From Ciona savignyi (taxonomy: Eukaryota; Chordata; Ascidiacea; Phlebobranchia; Cionidae): a DNA stretch of 64,000 nucleotides. The stretch lies in assembly GCA_000149265.1 (NCBI GenBank), contig CH003232.1, positions 1,767,809-1,831,808 on the forward strand, given 5' to 3'. This document shows, piece after piece, positions 42,001 to 52,548 of this stretch (position 1 is its first letter; every line of letters begins with the position of its first letter). Under the pieces are notes generated by a model, which saw only the letters and a program-made list of their open reading frames with translations, was not told the origin of the DNA and did no database searches. Both the position numbers and the translations under genes were made by a program.

Positions 42001-44408
42001 GTTGATGTATAGAGAATGTGATTGATGTCCTGTACCGAGTCACGTGAGAAACACTTTGTTATATCACAAATTATATTTTCAGTGGCTCCCGAAGAACAAT
42101 TATAATTCCATTCGATGTGACTGTATGAAATTGGTTTAAACAAGAATTTATATAAAAGAATAAAGGCAACACAAAAGTGTATATACTAAAGCAATTATAT
42201 AAAAATGAATATAAAAGGACTACAGTATATGCAAGTGCTTGTTGTATAAATCCTTGGTTGGTGGATCTGATTCTTGGTTCATCCTGTTTTTAGTGTTCCC
42301 AAATAAAAAGAATCGTATACAAATAGGAATAAAACAAATAATTGTAATAAAACCATGTACGTAAAACCTCTTGAACAAATACTAAAGACAAATAGGAGAA
42401 AATTGCAAAGGACCCGATGTAGTTGTGGTTTAGTGAGATTTAGACGTCGCTCCATGAACCCATATTTCCTGGATTCGTTTTCAGGCCTTCGTGGTAAGCC
42501 CTGTGTCTCTCGACCTCCGCGAAACATGCGCAGCGAAATGTATATGCGCAGCGAAATGTATATAAAACCAAGCAGACCAATCAACTTTTTATTTGAATTA
42601 TCTTCAAGACAACATGGACAAAAAGCTCATTCTTCTTCTTCTCGTTCTCCTGCAGTTCGCTACAATTGCGGTCGATGCGAACTTTCTCAATCCACGACGC
42701 CGACGGGGCAAGAAACATAAGCTCTGGAATCAAAAGCAAGCGTAAGTTGAAAGAAACTTGTTATTTATATTATCCAGACGAAACCCCTTAATGGTTAACC
42801 TTATGGTTAACGTAACCCATCTTTAAACTAAACTTTAAACATGAAAATAGTAGGACGGGATAGAACAGGATATTTATATTTTATTTTTGGATTAAAAATA
42901 AACCACACTTGACGTGATCGCACGTCAAATTACCCCGTAAATACGTGGGGGTAGAAGTTTTTACATAGTTTTTTTGTCAAATTATTTTGCGTTTACTGTC
43001 GTATTACCGTCTATCGGTTATATTCGATTGAGGCATTTTATAAATCTTAGTACAATTTTTACTAGGTTCAGGCGAGGTCGTTTATTGCCTTGGCCCAGAA
43101 CAAAGCCGATCAGCTAGCTACCAATTTCGACACCGCAACCCTTTGACTAATAGGCACCAAACTTATCTAATTAAAACCTTTCATTACAGTAACTTGGGCC
43201 ATGTTCTGATGGCGGACTACGGTAAATAGAAAACTTTTATTAAAATGATTTTATAATTGTTTGATTTCCCTTAACATCAAAAGTTGTCTTGTCTCGACAT
43301 CCCAGTGGGAGGTCAGCCCCAAAATCACGAAATATCAATAGACACAATGTTATAAGTTCTCGAACTTAACTTAACTGTGTGCACGAGTTATTTAACTTTA
43401 TTATCATGAAGACCCCTTTGAATTTCTATCGGTTACCTAGCAATAGCTAAGTACCAAAACTAACAATGTAATTTCACAATATTATTTTTTCAGCTGATGA
43501 CCTACTATAGAAGTCTTCGCGGTAAGAAAATCTCATCATATTTATCTCCATGTGCCACTACTTTATGTTTGTTTGTTTTTAGGTTCGATTCAGCAACCAA
43601 GCTGCAAATCACATTTGTGATAAACAATAAAATTGACCAAAAAACTTAGTTGTCATATTGTTACCGCATTCCGAAAGTTCAGTGATTTTAACAATACAGC
43701 ATTTTGCATGTTGGGTTAATTTTTGATAGGATAGAATGGATATTCATCTTTATCCCCGTGAATGGGAAAACCAAGGGGGTTAACACACGGGTAATCGTCA
43801 GATCACCTCGCGCGCATCGTCGGGTTACCGGAGCTATTGCTGTGTGTTGTTTATGACAGACACGTTTCTTTAATTTGGTAGAACTCATTAATCCGCTGGG
43901 TTCTTTGCCTACTGCTGCGTTGGATATGTAGCTAAATGTTTAACGCGACCGATCGTATACTTAATCATGTACAAAAGGGTTGTATCGTCAAGACACCATC
44001 GTTAAACAAATCAACGTAAACATAGGTTATTTCCGATCTTTACCATCACTTGCCTCGCGAGTAGCTTCAAACAAAATTAGCATCCGACACATAAAGCGTC
44101 TTATCGCTAATAGCTCATATAATGCCTGCCATATAGCAATAAAGCTCCAAAGGAATAGAAAATTAACCTTAAATCTTTCGGTCCACTCCCCCCCAAATTG
44201 GCAATTTTAAGTGACAGCATAGGTGTTGTACCATACTTAACATCCAGTTGTGAAGGTTTCGTGCATAAAAACAGCGTGGGAAACCGTTCATCGTCCAAAA
44301 TGCCGTCATGGTAATAAGATAGACATGAACGGTCACAGCCCTCAAATCTAGTCACCATGTCACTGGAATATCTGAGCTTAATATGTGACCCCATCTTAAC
44401 AATCGACA
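39029..44408 (-). CDS. Unknown minus-strand gene, two internal exons
   Basis: Exon 44408-44168 (acceptor gccagtttcttag|TG, donor TTTAAG|gttaat, 241 bp) and exon 39152-39029 (acceptor atctccag|A, donor TTTGC|gtaagt, 124 bp) match in phase 2 at their junction. The first reads SIVKMGSHIKLRYSSDMVTR, then CDRSCLSYYHDGILDDERFP and later LFLCTKPSQLDVKYG. The spacing C..CLSYYHDG...P.LFLC...P faintly recalls a CUB fold, but I would not assert it. The second reads HQKQELSKDVLVYKQSMTAN and GEVPQWFFGIHRIEINSGWVC. A fragment matching the first exon (39190-39225) lies just upstream of the second, suggesting an old exon duplication. Start and end are not found. The third peptide gene lies in the intron on the other strand. 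Confidence 0.42.
39225..39310 (+). mobile_element. Composite SINE fragment
   Basis: 'gggcgcgagatgatctgatg' to 'ggacaaaacatgaata'. Confidence 0.7.
39370..40515. repeat. Segmental duplication, copy 2
   Basis: Counterpart of 34150-35325, same orientation. Together with the duplicated promoter regions further along it shows that a block of several kb carrying a peptide gene was duplicated. Confidence 0.85.
40540..40790. repeat. ~62-bp tandem repeat, three copies
   Basis: The unit is 'cattttcgcagtagggaatgtaagatatcatgac' followed by 'catcatttgaaaaattatgtgacattg'. Confidence 0.85.
40845..40960 (+). mobile_element. tRNA-Ser/Leu-like SINE, diverged
   Basis: 'gtagccgaatgattaacgct' and 'cgggttgaaaacttgg', then an A-rich end. 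A similar decayed copy is at 41310-41440. Confidence 0.6.
41745..42590 (+). promoter_or_regulatory. Duplicated promoter region, copy 2, with ~380-bp insert
   Basis: It matches 36722-37140 in two parts, 41745-42127 and 42508-42590; 42128-42508 is inserted or was lost from copy 1. A short local duplication, 'atgcgcagcgaaatgtatat', lies at the TATA box. TATAAAA at 42561-42567 is about 50 bases before the start codon of the next gene. Confidence 0.8.
42614..43510 (+). CDS. Small secreted precursor with basic core and acidic tail, 58 aa
   Basis: Exons 42614-42741, 43190-43221 and 43494-43510 join in phases 2 and 1 to 59 codons ending TAG. Exon 3 continues as UTR to 43521, and a UTR exon from 43583 carries AATAAA at 43626. 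Parts: a signal peptide (MDKKLILLLLVLLQFATIAV, likely cut after DA), a strongly basic stretch with RRRRGKKHK, and an acidic hydrophobic end (MADYADDLL). Signal, cationic core and anionic extension is the layout of several tunicate antimicrobial peptide precursors (established in general); identity with any of them is not claimed. RRRR is also a possible furin-type site. It shares promoter DNA with the 37202 gene but not the mature sequence. Confidence 0.75.
43725..43925 (-). mobile_element. Composite SINE, inverse, head missing
   Basis: From 'gatattcatctttatccccg' to 'attaatccgctgggttcttt', shortly after the poly(A) signal of the peptide gene. Confidence 0.85.
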
Positions 44409-44719
44409 CTAAGAAACTGGCAATAACATATTTTATACAAAAGTCAGTCAATATCGGATTTTAAAAACAACATTTAGGATCAACTAGAGAGTGTCAACCA
44501 CGTGTTTAACCACCACCATTTGTAAAACACATGTTGTATACCCTATATTCATGCTACAGGGTCCCTAACCATAATTTGTATTTTATACACTGAGTATGTA
44601 GTTTTTGTTTCTGCAAGCATAAACGCATGGGTCCCATAGTTAACATACCAAACATATTTTCAATATTTAGTTAAATAAAGAGTAAACGTCTTAAATTTAC
44701 AAACATTTCACCACAAATG

Positions 44720-45940
44720 TTTTAAATTATAGCTTCTTTTCAAGCGCTGTAGTGAAATAAAGCTAAATTCCCAAATAGTCCGATTTACTTTTTCATTGTT
44801 TCAGGGAATTCCCCTGGGTTTAATAGATAAGTGTTTTGTTTTTACATAAGTGAGTCATGTTATGTAGCAATTCTTAAAGTTTTAATCTGATTTGTCGACT
44901 TCTTGTTGGAGATGTCAGTGCGATATGGCATGCCTGTCACAATCATAATTCAGGAACATATCTTCGTTTTCATAGGAATTAACCTCAGTAAATGTTTTCA
45001 TTATTTATATGGCACAGAATGTCTACTGTTTTAACATTTTACCAAATTTTAATAAAATTAGAGCAGCCGTTCAAGCGCTATGGCCACAAAATCGAAAAAA
45101 AATGTTTTGGTTTTTTAACGTCTGAGGGGAATTCTCCTAGAATCATCACCCAAATTTTTGGTTATCTGCATATTTGGACCATGTTGACTTACAAATGTCC
45201 AATTTTTATTGCGATTTCATTACTCCTTTTGGTAGATGTCGGGGCGACATGGCATGCTTGTCACAATCATGATTTGAGACCATATCCTATTTTTTGGGGT
45301 ATTTCCCTAGGTAATTTCATTATTTCTTCTAATTGTTAAATCAGTTACTAATGAACTTACATTCCGACAAATCTGATTTAAATTGTAACACTCGTTCGCT
45401 ATGCCCAAAAAAGGCAATTTTTTTAGAAAAAAATAGCATTTTGGTTGTTAACGCCCCAGGGGAAGTTCCCTGAATTTATCACCCAAAATTTTGGTTTCTG
45501 CATATCTAGACCATGTACCCTAACAAATTACAAAGTTGCATTGCGATTTAATTACCCCTTCTGATGAATGTCGGCGCCACAAGCCACGCCTGTCACAATC
45601 ATGATTGGGAACAAAATCTTGTTTTTTAGGGTATTTCCCTAGATAATTTTTGTATTTCTTTTAAGTGTTATATCAGTTGCTAATGTTCTTACCATTATAC
45701 CAAATTCTAACTAAAATTGAAGTAGACTTTCTAATCCCTATGCTCAAAAAAGCTAATTTTTTAGATAAAAATACCCATTTTGTTTTTTTACCTCCCAGGG
45801 GAATTCCCCTGGCTAAATTACCCAAAATTGTGGGTTTCTGCATATCTAGACCATGTGCGCTAACAAATGTTTAAATTTCATTGAAATTCTATCACCCTTT
45901 CTGGTAGATGTCGGAGCCACAAGCCATGCCAGTCAAACCT
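44720..45940. repeat. Diverged ~315-bp tandem repeat, four units
   Basis: Units near 44720, 45030, 45350 and 45680 each contain 'ggggaattcccctgg'-like, 'tttctgcatatctagaccatgt' and 'ggtagatgtcgg.gccacaagccatgcctgtcacaatcatgatt' words. The plus-strand frames inside are not shared between units, so they are not taken as genes. Confidence 0.82.
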
Positions 45941-45999
45941 TTGAAGAAAAAAAAAAGAAGAAAAAAACGGACAAAAACAATATGTGTCCCATTTTTCCA

Positions 46000-47060
46000 A
46001 ATAGGACCCATAATTATTAACTGAACGCGGCTTTGCGTCATTGGGCAAATAAATTACAACTGCAAAGAAAGAAAAAAAAGGAGTGTTGCAATACAGTTTA
46101 AAAAATAAATTAAACTACCAAATTTACTCAACAAAGTTTGATAAACAGATATTATATATATATATATATGCAGCGACATAAATTTACGACGGAAAATGCT
46201 GCTGTCAAGCGTATGCGATCACAATGAAAAGCGTAATTAGTAGTTAAGGTATTCTAACGACAATATGGAACAAAGATATTACAATAGTATACAAGAGAGT
46301 GAGTACTACAATAGCTGCGGTTCATATCTTTAAATTCATTTACAACACACTGCAATATAGCTTCGGTGACCCGACGGTGGGCGCGAGGTGATCTGACGAT
46401 TGCCCGTGTGTTAATCCTCTTGGTTTTCCCGATATTTTGTCTTTGTAAAATGTGTGTAAGATGGTATCCGAAATGTATATATATGCACTTTACCCGTTAT
46501 ACATATATTTTACACATAGTTTATATGATTTTTGGGTAGCTGAGTTAACAACCCAAATTTGTTATTCAAGTTTAGTTTAAAAAGTTATTTTGTAGCAATG
46601 CTGTGCAAACAATTATAACCAAAATAATTGAGTTAGAATAATAGCAGCTGTTCAAACCTATAAAATGATAGTGTCATTAAATACTTATTGTAAGGTTGCG
46701 TTTCTGAAGATTAACCGAATATCGGTAAGAGTTAGGAAAGGTTTATTTTTTGGGGTTTAAGATTTGTTTTGATTACTAGACCCACTTGTTTAAAGTAAAA
46801 CATCTGTTTTGTACAATTATCAATAGTGCAATGTTTGCTCTTATATTTTAAACTTTTGTGGCAATTTCAACTAATAAACCTGTTTTTATATCACTTTCGT
46901 AGTTTATTTTAATTCGCATGTCTTGCTTTAAAGTTTAAAGGAATAACGAAACAAAATTGTGTAAGCGGTATATTCAATTAACCTTAATTACGGTAAGAAG
47001 GCCGCTTCACTTGTTTCCTTTTTTGTCCAGTGTGTATTTGTTTTTACAACTTTTTATCTC
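46000..47060. other. AT-rich intergenic DNA
   Basis: It contains a (TA) run at 46153-46169, a composite SINE middle at 46330-46435 (plus) and otherwise nothing I recognise. Confidence 0.6.
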
Positions 47061-47345
47061 CTTCAAAAATTGAAAAGTGTTTTTTTTACATTTGCAATGA
47101 CTTTCCTGAGGGAATTAGGTAAACAAATTAATTTATTATGGGCCCTCTTAAATAAAATGAATTTTAAAGATACCAGTATATAAAATTCACGCATTATTTT
47201 AAAATTAAAGGCATCAACATATCCTGACTGTTTAAAATAAAGCAAAGTTTCCCAATAAATTTTAAATTAATTTGCATCAGTAAAAAATGAAATAGGAAAA
47301 TACATAACGCATTGAATAAACCAGATAAAAGGCTGATGAAACGTT
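47060..47345 (-). repeat. Segmental duplication, inverted third copy (partial)
   Basis: Reverse complement of the end of 34150-35325 ('cagtcaggatgtgtagatgc', 'actgatacaaattaa', 'acgtgaattttatattctgg'). Confidence 0.72.
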
Positions 47346-48064
47346 TGCAAAATAAAACAATTAAAACATACCAGTACGATATTTACGTGAATCTGTAATT
47401 ATTACCATTGCCGCGCGTGCTCACGTTAAAACTGATCGCCGACACGCTTAGCAGATATAACTTTATAGTTTGGTTCTCTCTCCCTAAAATTGTCTTAATT
47501 ATACATCACACACTGCAATAGCTCAGATAAACGACGGTGGGTGCGAGGTAATCCGACGAAACCAGAGGAAATACAAAGGCCCGTACAAGGTGATAATTAT
47601 ACGTAAAGAGTTATAAAACACGTAAGAGAAACTTTAAACGCCACACATAACATATTTTAGACATAAAATATATTAAAACTAATATTTATACAAGATCCTA
47701 CAGGTGTATTCGCAACGGAAATATTCACTAAATATTGGTATGTTTAAATGCTATGGAAATTGGAATGTAGATTGACTAAACGTTTGCCTACAAGAAAAAT
47801 ATTCAACGGTAATTTTATCTTTAGTAGTTTTTTTAATCAAACATTTGCGTTATTTTGACCATACTATAAAAAATATATTAAAACGTTTCTAGAGTTTTTC
47901 TCTAAACTAGAACAGTGATCATAACGTGATCCAAAAGGAACATATAGGTACAGCAGTATTTTCTCTAACCAATTGCAGAGTATTTTAGCTCGTACATTCG
48001 AAACTTCTTACCCCTGTTATTCTTCATCATGGTTTTAGCACGCCAGGTCGTTGGTAAACACGAG

Positions 48065-48375
48065 ATTAAAGTCGCCCGGCCGGTAAACTTGGCGGTTAAG
48101 TGCGTCGCCTTTCAACTGAAAGATGGCAGGTTCAAAACTTGTCGCTAGCTAGTCGGTTGTGTCCTTGAGCAAGGCACTTTACGGACATTGCCTAAAACCA
48201 GCGGATTAATGAGTTCTACCAAATTAAAGGAATGTGTTTATCATATACAACACACTGCAATAGCTCCGGTAACCCGACGGTGGGCGCGATGTGATCCGAC
48301 GATCGACCGTGTGTTAACCCCCTTGGTTTTCCCATTCACGGGGACAAATACGAAGTTTCTATCCTGTCCTTATAC
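48065..48375 (+). mobile_element. Composite SINE, full length
   Basis: From 'gcccggccggtaaacttggc' to the end of the tail 'gggacaaatacgaagtttctatcctgtcc'. A pyrimidine tract (48400-48470) ending caccag follows; it looks like a splice acceptor but no open exon of note follows it. Confidence 0.87.
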
Positions 48376-48499
48376 AGCCTGTTTCGAAAACGTCACCAAT
48401 GCTCTCTTTTTTCTCTTTTCTTCTCTATTTCCCCCCCTCTCTCTCTTTCTCTTCTTTATCTCACCAGGACGAATGTTAAAGAGAATGTAAAGAAAGACT

Positions 48500-49457
48500 T
48501 GCCTGACAAGAAGGGCAATTGCGAAAACCACCACAACTTCTATTCGTCAAATTAGTCACGTGTCAATTAGAGAAAAATAAGAAATGCTTTCTCTAGCAAG
48601 AAATGCTACCACTCCTACCATTTTTAATTTTTTTGACAAAAATTAAAGAGAGTTAACAAGAGGTATTGCTTGATCGAATGAACATAGCTGATGTCTCTAG
48701 CATTACGCGTTATAAAGAAATCACTCCTCCCGTTTCTCCCTATTTTTCGGATTTTAGTTGTTCATTATTAATTACCTAAATCCCGTTACCTTAAACCCGG
48801 AAATGAGTTTTGAATAGCAGGGCTTGACCACCTTTTAAATGCAAGGTGGCAACCAATAACGTATCCGAAATCAGCTGTGATTCTCCAGGTCTAATTTAAG
48901 TCTCTTAGAAGAGGCCATTTAGCTCATTTTGTAAGGTTTAGGCAAAGAAATTGATTTAAAAAATTAACAAACAACAATAAGCAAGCAAATATTTTATATT
49001 AAACTAATAAAACGCCTTCGGCCAAACATATAGCAAAAACAGCAGGTACAATTAGCAATACTATTCAATAGTTGCTATTGTTACAAAATAATATCAGGAC
49101 AATTAATGCTGTTGATTTGCATGCTTTGCGAATTTTAATAAAGATTATTTTTTTGCAGCGTAGACAGTTTAAGTTTGCAAATGCTTTTAGCATAGATTTT
49201 GCGTGAGTCCAAATTTTAAAATATTTAGAACAGGAAAAGATGGCAAAACAAACAATCGTTAAAACACTTAATAAAAAATACCTAAATAATAAATATAGCG
49301 GTTAATTTTACACAAAATGGCGGTTTTGCACGGACATCAGCCTAGAGTGACTATTTAGTGCCACTGTTTTCGCATATAAACAAGCAGGCGGTTAATTTTT
49401 TTTCGATTCAGCGACCTTTTTTCTCTTACTACTTGTTGCTTCAGATGAACCGCATGC
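48500..49457. other. Intergenic, 3' of the 501-aa gene
   Basis: No gene seen. An inverse family-D repeat lies at 49215-49325. Confidence 0.5.
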
Positions 49458-50963
49458 TCAAAAAACTTTTCCAGTTTTAGAATTCGATGAACTGGTTGGA
49501 GTATCAGGTTCCAATAAATACATTGGAACGTGAGTGTCGTCATATCGATAATATGGATCGTCTGCATCGGGAGTTCCAGTCCATTGATAGCTTGACACGG
49601 TTCTATTGGTCGTCAGCCATTGCCTCTTTATGATATTCACCGGCTTGTCTTGCTTACGGGATAGTAGCTTTTGACAACTATGGACATTGAGCAGCCTGTC
49701 TCCCAGCAGCCTGTTTTTCTGCTCTTCCTTGCTTTGATAGAACAAAATGTCCAGCTTGTCCCTATATTTTTGTAACCATTGGGAGAACTCTTCATTTTGT
49801 GGTACCATAATGTAGGGTTTGTCCCTTTCTAGAAGTCCTTTAAGGAAGCTGTAAATATTTTCCTCATCGTTTTCGAACCAGAGCCAAGACAGTAACTGGA
49901 CAAGTTGATTTTGATGGGAGAATATCCATAGATATTTTCCATAGATGTCCTTAAAAACTTTATCGTCTAACACAGTGTCGAGCTTCAGCAGGTCGTCATA
50001 CACACGTTCAAACTGGGTCCTGAAAGCGTTAAAATTCTCCCAGAATACTTTTTCCGTTCGATATTCACTTTGGTTTTGTTGATTATGCAAAAGTTCTAAC
50101 AGATTTAAACAAGTTTTATACAAATCGTGAAAATTATTTTCACAATCCCTAGACAGATGGTCAGAAACATCCATCACTTCTTTCATCACGGATACCACGG
50201 CATTAATTACTTCTTTTGGGTCCTTTAGATCTGGACTTAAGCATGAAATACGACCAACTGTATACTTTACACTGTTGCATTCATGTACTCTTGCAATTCG
50301 ATCATTAATGGCGTTGCTCAATTTCTCGAATACACTGTTTTCCGGAATGGTAACATTACCGGGCCTGCAACTGTCTATATTTTTCTTATCTTCTTCACTA
50401 AATTCATCCCCAGGTTTCTTATTTTTTAATTTATTAAAATTTTCAATTTGCGACTCTATTGTATCCCGCACGATTTTCTTTGTGTGTGAAGTGTTATCTT
50501 TCACGATCTTTAATACACTTTTGAAGTATTTCTTGAGTCTCTGAACTATCGCCTTGCTCGGCTCGTGTCCCCGTACTGTAAGAGATCCAGACTTGTAATA
50601 AAATTTAGAAGTGTTCGTTGTTTCTAATTTTTCTGCCACATACCCCCCTACAACATACTTCTTGCTTTTCCCTTCCCAGAAATTCGTAAGAACTCTTAAT
50701 GTTTCTGTGTTTTTACGAATAGCAATTCCAATAGTTTTACTTGTATCTGGTAGTTGAAACCAACCGTCCAACTTACAGCACTCCAGACTCCCATTGCCAG
50801 TCAGTTGGTTGTCGTGATCTCCGAATCTTTCTAAGCCTCGATGCAACAATAAAATGATGTCATCAGAAGCTTTGAATAATACAGCTCCATATGCGGATGA
50901 ATGTTTTTCAACTTGGTAATCTTTCAGTAAGTGTTCTACAACAAAATCTTTAACGGACAGCAT
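49458..50963 (-). CDS. Unknown 501-aa single-exon protein, member 1 of a tandem pair
   Basis: A 502-codon frame with no intron. A strong 3' splice site (cttttttacag|GCAAATG) lies 4 bases before the start codon, so a non-coding first exon probably exists. Residues 1-260 align with the neighbouring 280-aa protein: VKDF near the start, YGAVLFKASDDIILLLHRGL, LDGWFQLP, TIGIAI, FWEGKSKKYV. The segment of about residues 130-200 is Lys/Glu-rich and likely helical. The second half (about 260-501) has no counterpart in the neighbour and ends in a Tyr/Asp/Pro-rich tail with a Ser run. No signal peptide or membrane segment, so probably intracellular. I do not recognise the family; it may be lineage-specific. 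Confidence 0.82.
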   Translation of the reverse strand: MLSVKDFVVEHLLKDYQVEKHSSAYGAVLFKASDDIILLLHRGLERFGDHDNQLTGNGSLECCKLDGWFQLPDTSKTIGIAIRKNTETLRVLTNFWEGKSKKYVVGGYVAEKLETTNTSKFYYKSGSLTVRGHEPSKAIVQRLKKYFKSVLKIVKDNTSHTKKIVRDTIESQIENFNKLKNKKPGDEFSEEDKKNIDSCRPGNVTIPENSVFEKLSNAINDRIARVHECNSVKYTVGRISCLSPDLKDPKEVINAVVSVMKEVMDVSDHLSRDCENNFHDLYKTCLNLLELLHNQQNQSEYRTEKVFWENFNAFRTQFERVYDDLLKLDTVLDDKVFKDIYGKYLWIFSHQNQLVQLLSWLWFENDEENIYSFLKGLLERDKPYIMVPQNEEFSQWLQKYRDKLDILFYQSKEEQKNRLLGDRLLNVHSCQKLLSRKQDKPVNIIKRQWLTTNRTVSSYQWTGTPDADDPYYRYDDTHVPMYLLEPDTPTSSSNSKTGKVF

Positions 50964-51705
50964 TTGCCTGTAAAAAAGAAATTTCGGTGAGATATGATTG
51001 GCTATTTATGTTTTATCTGTGAGTGTGTTTTTGTGTGTGTATGGCTAAGAGATTGATAAAATAAAACTCATTAATCTACTGAGTTTAAAAGATGTCCATG
51101 AAATGCCCTGTCCATCAATATGCTCCTGCAAACAAAAAAAGTTTTTCAACGTTTCTTACCAGATGTGCTTATGACCCGAATGAAGAACATCTACAAAATC
51201 CAAGTTTAATTTTGTCACCGAAGCCAAGTTTAATTTTTTCAGCGAAGCCAAGTTTAAAGCCTTAAAAAGTCTCTAAATTTATATCTTAATATTTGCACAT
51301 AACAACAAAAATAAAAGTGAAATAATAAAAATAATCTTAATTTACATATATCATTCATCATAAAAGCTTTTTTATGAATCTTTTATTGAAAGTTTACAAC
51401 TAAGAACTTTTGATTCGTAGTTATTGCATAATAAATACAGTGTACATTTATATAAAAATAAATACAGTGTACTTTTATATAAAAATAAATGCCCCTAGGG
51501 TAAAATTGCAAATTTTCGGTTCGGGTGCATATGTCGGTCTATGTTGTCTTACGATGACAAATTGGTAAAGTCGGTCTTAATCTGCAAAAACTTGTAGCCT
51601 ACTTTGACATCCTTGTCATAGGTGGGTACGAGAAAAGATTTCGTCTGTCTTTCGGCAGGCTCTCTTTTTTCGACAAGCTCTCTCCTGTCTTGCGACAGTC
51701 GTTGT
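50964..51705. other. Spacer between the tandem paralogs
   Basis: AT-rich, with short direct repeats ('aagccaagtttaatttt' at 51210-51260; 'aataaatacagtgtac' at 51430-51480) and a degenerate 'agctctctcctgtcttgcga' repeat at 51660-51740 that overlaps the end of the 280-aa frame. Confidence 0.6.
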
Positions 51706-52548
51706 TCATTTGACTAGCTCTCTCATGTCTTGCGAAATGACTCTCCCTTGACAAGCTCCATTCTGTTTTGCTAATAGCACTTTTAATGTTTTTGTGCCAG
51801 TGTAAACGGCCACATTATAAATTACATTTTCAGGTACTTTTTTGAAACTTTTTAATCGATCCAGAAGAGCATTCAGTTTTTTGTCGATTTCACTGGTATC
51901 AGGAAGAGTTAGTTTGGAACCTCGAAGTCGTTTTAAATTTGTATCGATTTTTCCCTCATCAGGTTTGTCAGCTTTACACATTTCGGTTTCCAACTCATTC
52001 CACTGTTTAATTTGCGATTCACACTGCTCATCTAAATTTTGTTCGATCTTGGTTATCTTGTTTCTATTCAAGTTCTCCAATTGGCGTATAATGGAATCCA
52101 CTGGAGACACTTCTAGTTTAACTTGACCTTCACTACATCTTAAACTCACAGAACCAGTATCGTACTCAAACCCATCGTTAGATTCCTTAAACTTATTTTC
52201 TAACATTTCAACCGCCAATACACCATCGGCATACATCTTGCTTTCTCCACTCCAGAACTCATCTAGAATTCCACACGATTCCTCCCTTTCATAAAGTACG
52301 ATCCCAATAGTCGAACTACTTCCATCAGCAACTGGTGGGTTGTACCTGCCGTCCAACATCCAGCATGCAACGCCATCATCACCAGTTTGTTCGCTGCCGT
52401 AGTTTTTTTTTATTTCACCACGGTGCAGCAAGAGAATTGTTTCTCCATAGCCTTGGAATATCGCAGCCCCATAATCAGATGGCGAGGATGGTTGGTTTTC
52501 ATTTAAAATGCAACGTGCAAAGTCTTTAATTGAAGCACACATCGACAT
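51706..52548 (-). CDS. Unknown 280-aa protein, member 2 of the tandem pair
   Basis: A single-exon frame with the same N-terminal domain as the 501-aa protein: IKDFARCIL, YGAAIFQGYGETILLLHRGE, LDGRYNPP, STIGIVLYE, EFWSGESKMYADG. A helical Lys/Glu-rich part follows, then a segment (LTLPDTSEIDKKLNALLDRL) that still aligns with member 1. It stops where member 1 continues for 240 residues. The last 20 codons overlap a short repeat (GRVISQDMRELV), so the original C-terminus may have been replaced or cut. MSM at the start offers two possible start codons; the first is used here. Confidence 0.8.
   Translation of the reverse strand: MSMCASIKDFARCILNENQPSSPSDYGAAIFQGYGETILLLHRGEIKKNYGSEQTGDDGVACWMLDGRYNPPVADGSSSTIGIVLYEREESCGILDEFWSGESKMYADGVLAVEMLENKFKESNDGFEYDTGSVSLRCSEGQVKLEVSPVDSIIRQLENLNRNKITKIEQNLDEQCESQIKQWNELETEMCKADKPDEGKIDTNLKRLRGSKLTLPDTSEIDKKLNALLDRLKSFKKVPENVIYNVAVYTGTKTLKVLLAKQNGACQGRVISQDMRELVK

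Noticed and set aside
42355..42720. 121-codon plus-strand frame over the peptide gene start
   Set aside because: Runs through the TATA box and the peptide exon in another frame; the signal-peptide frame with splice sites is better supported.
48400..48490. Splice acceptor and exon after the pyrimidine tract
   Set aside because: The tract ends caccag, but only about 20 codons follow before a stop and no partner exon was found.
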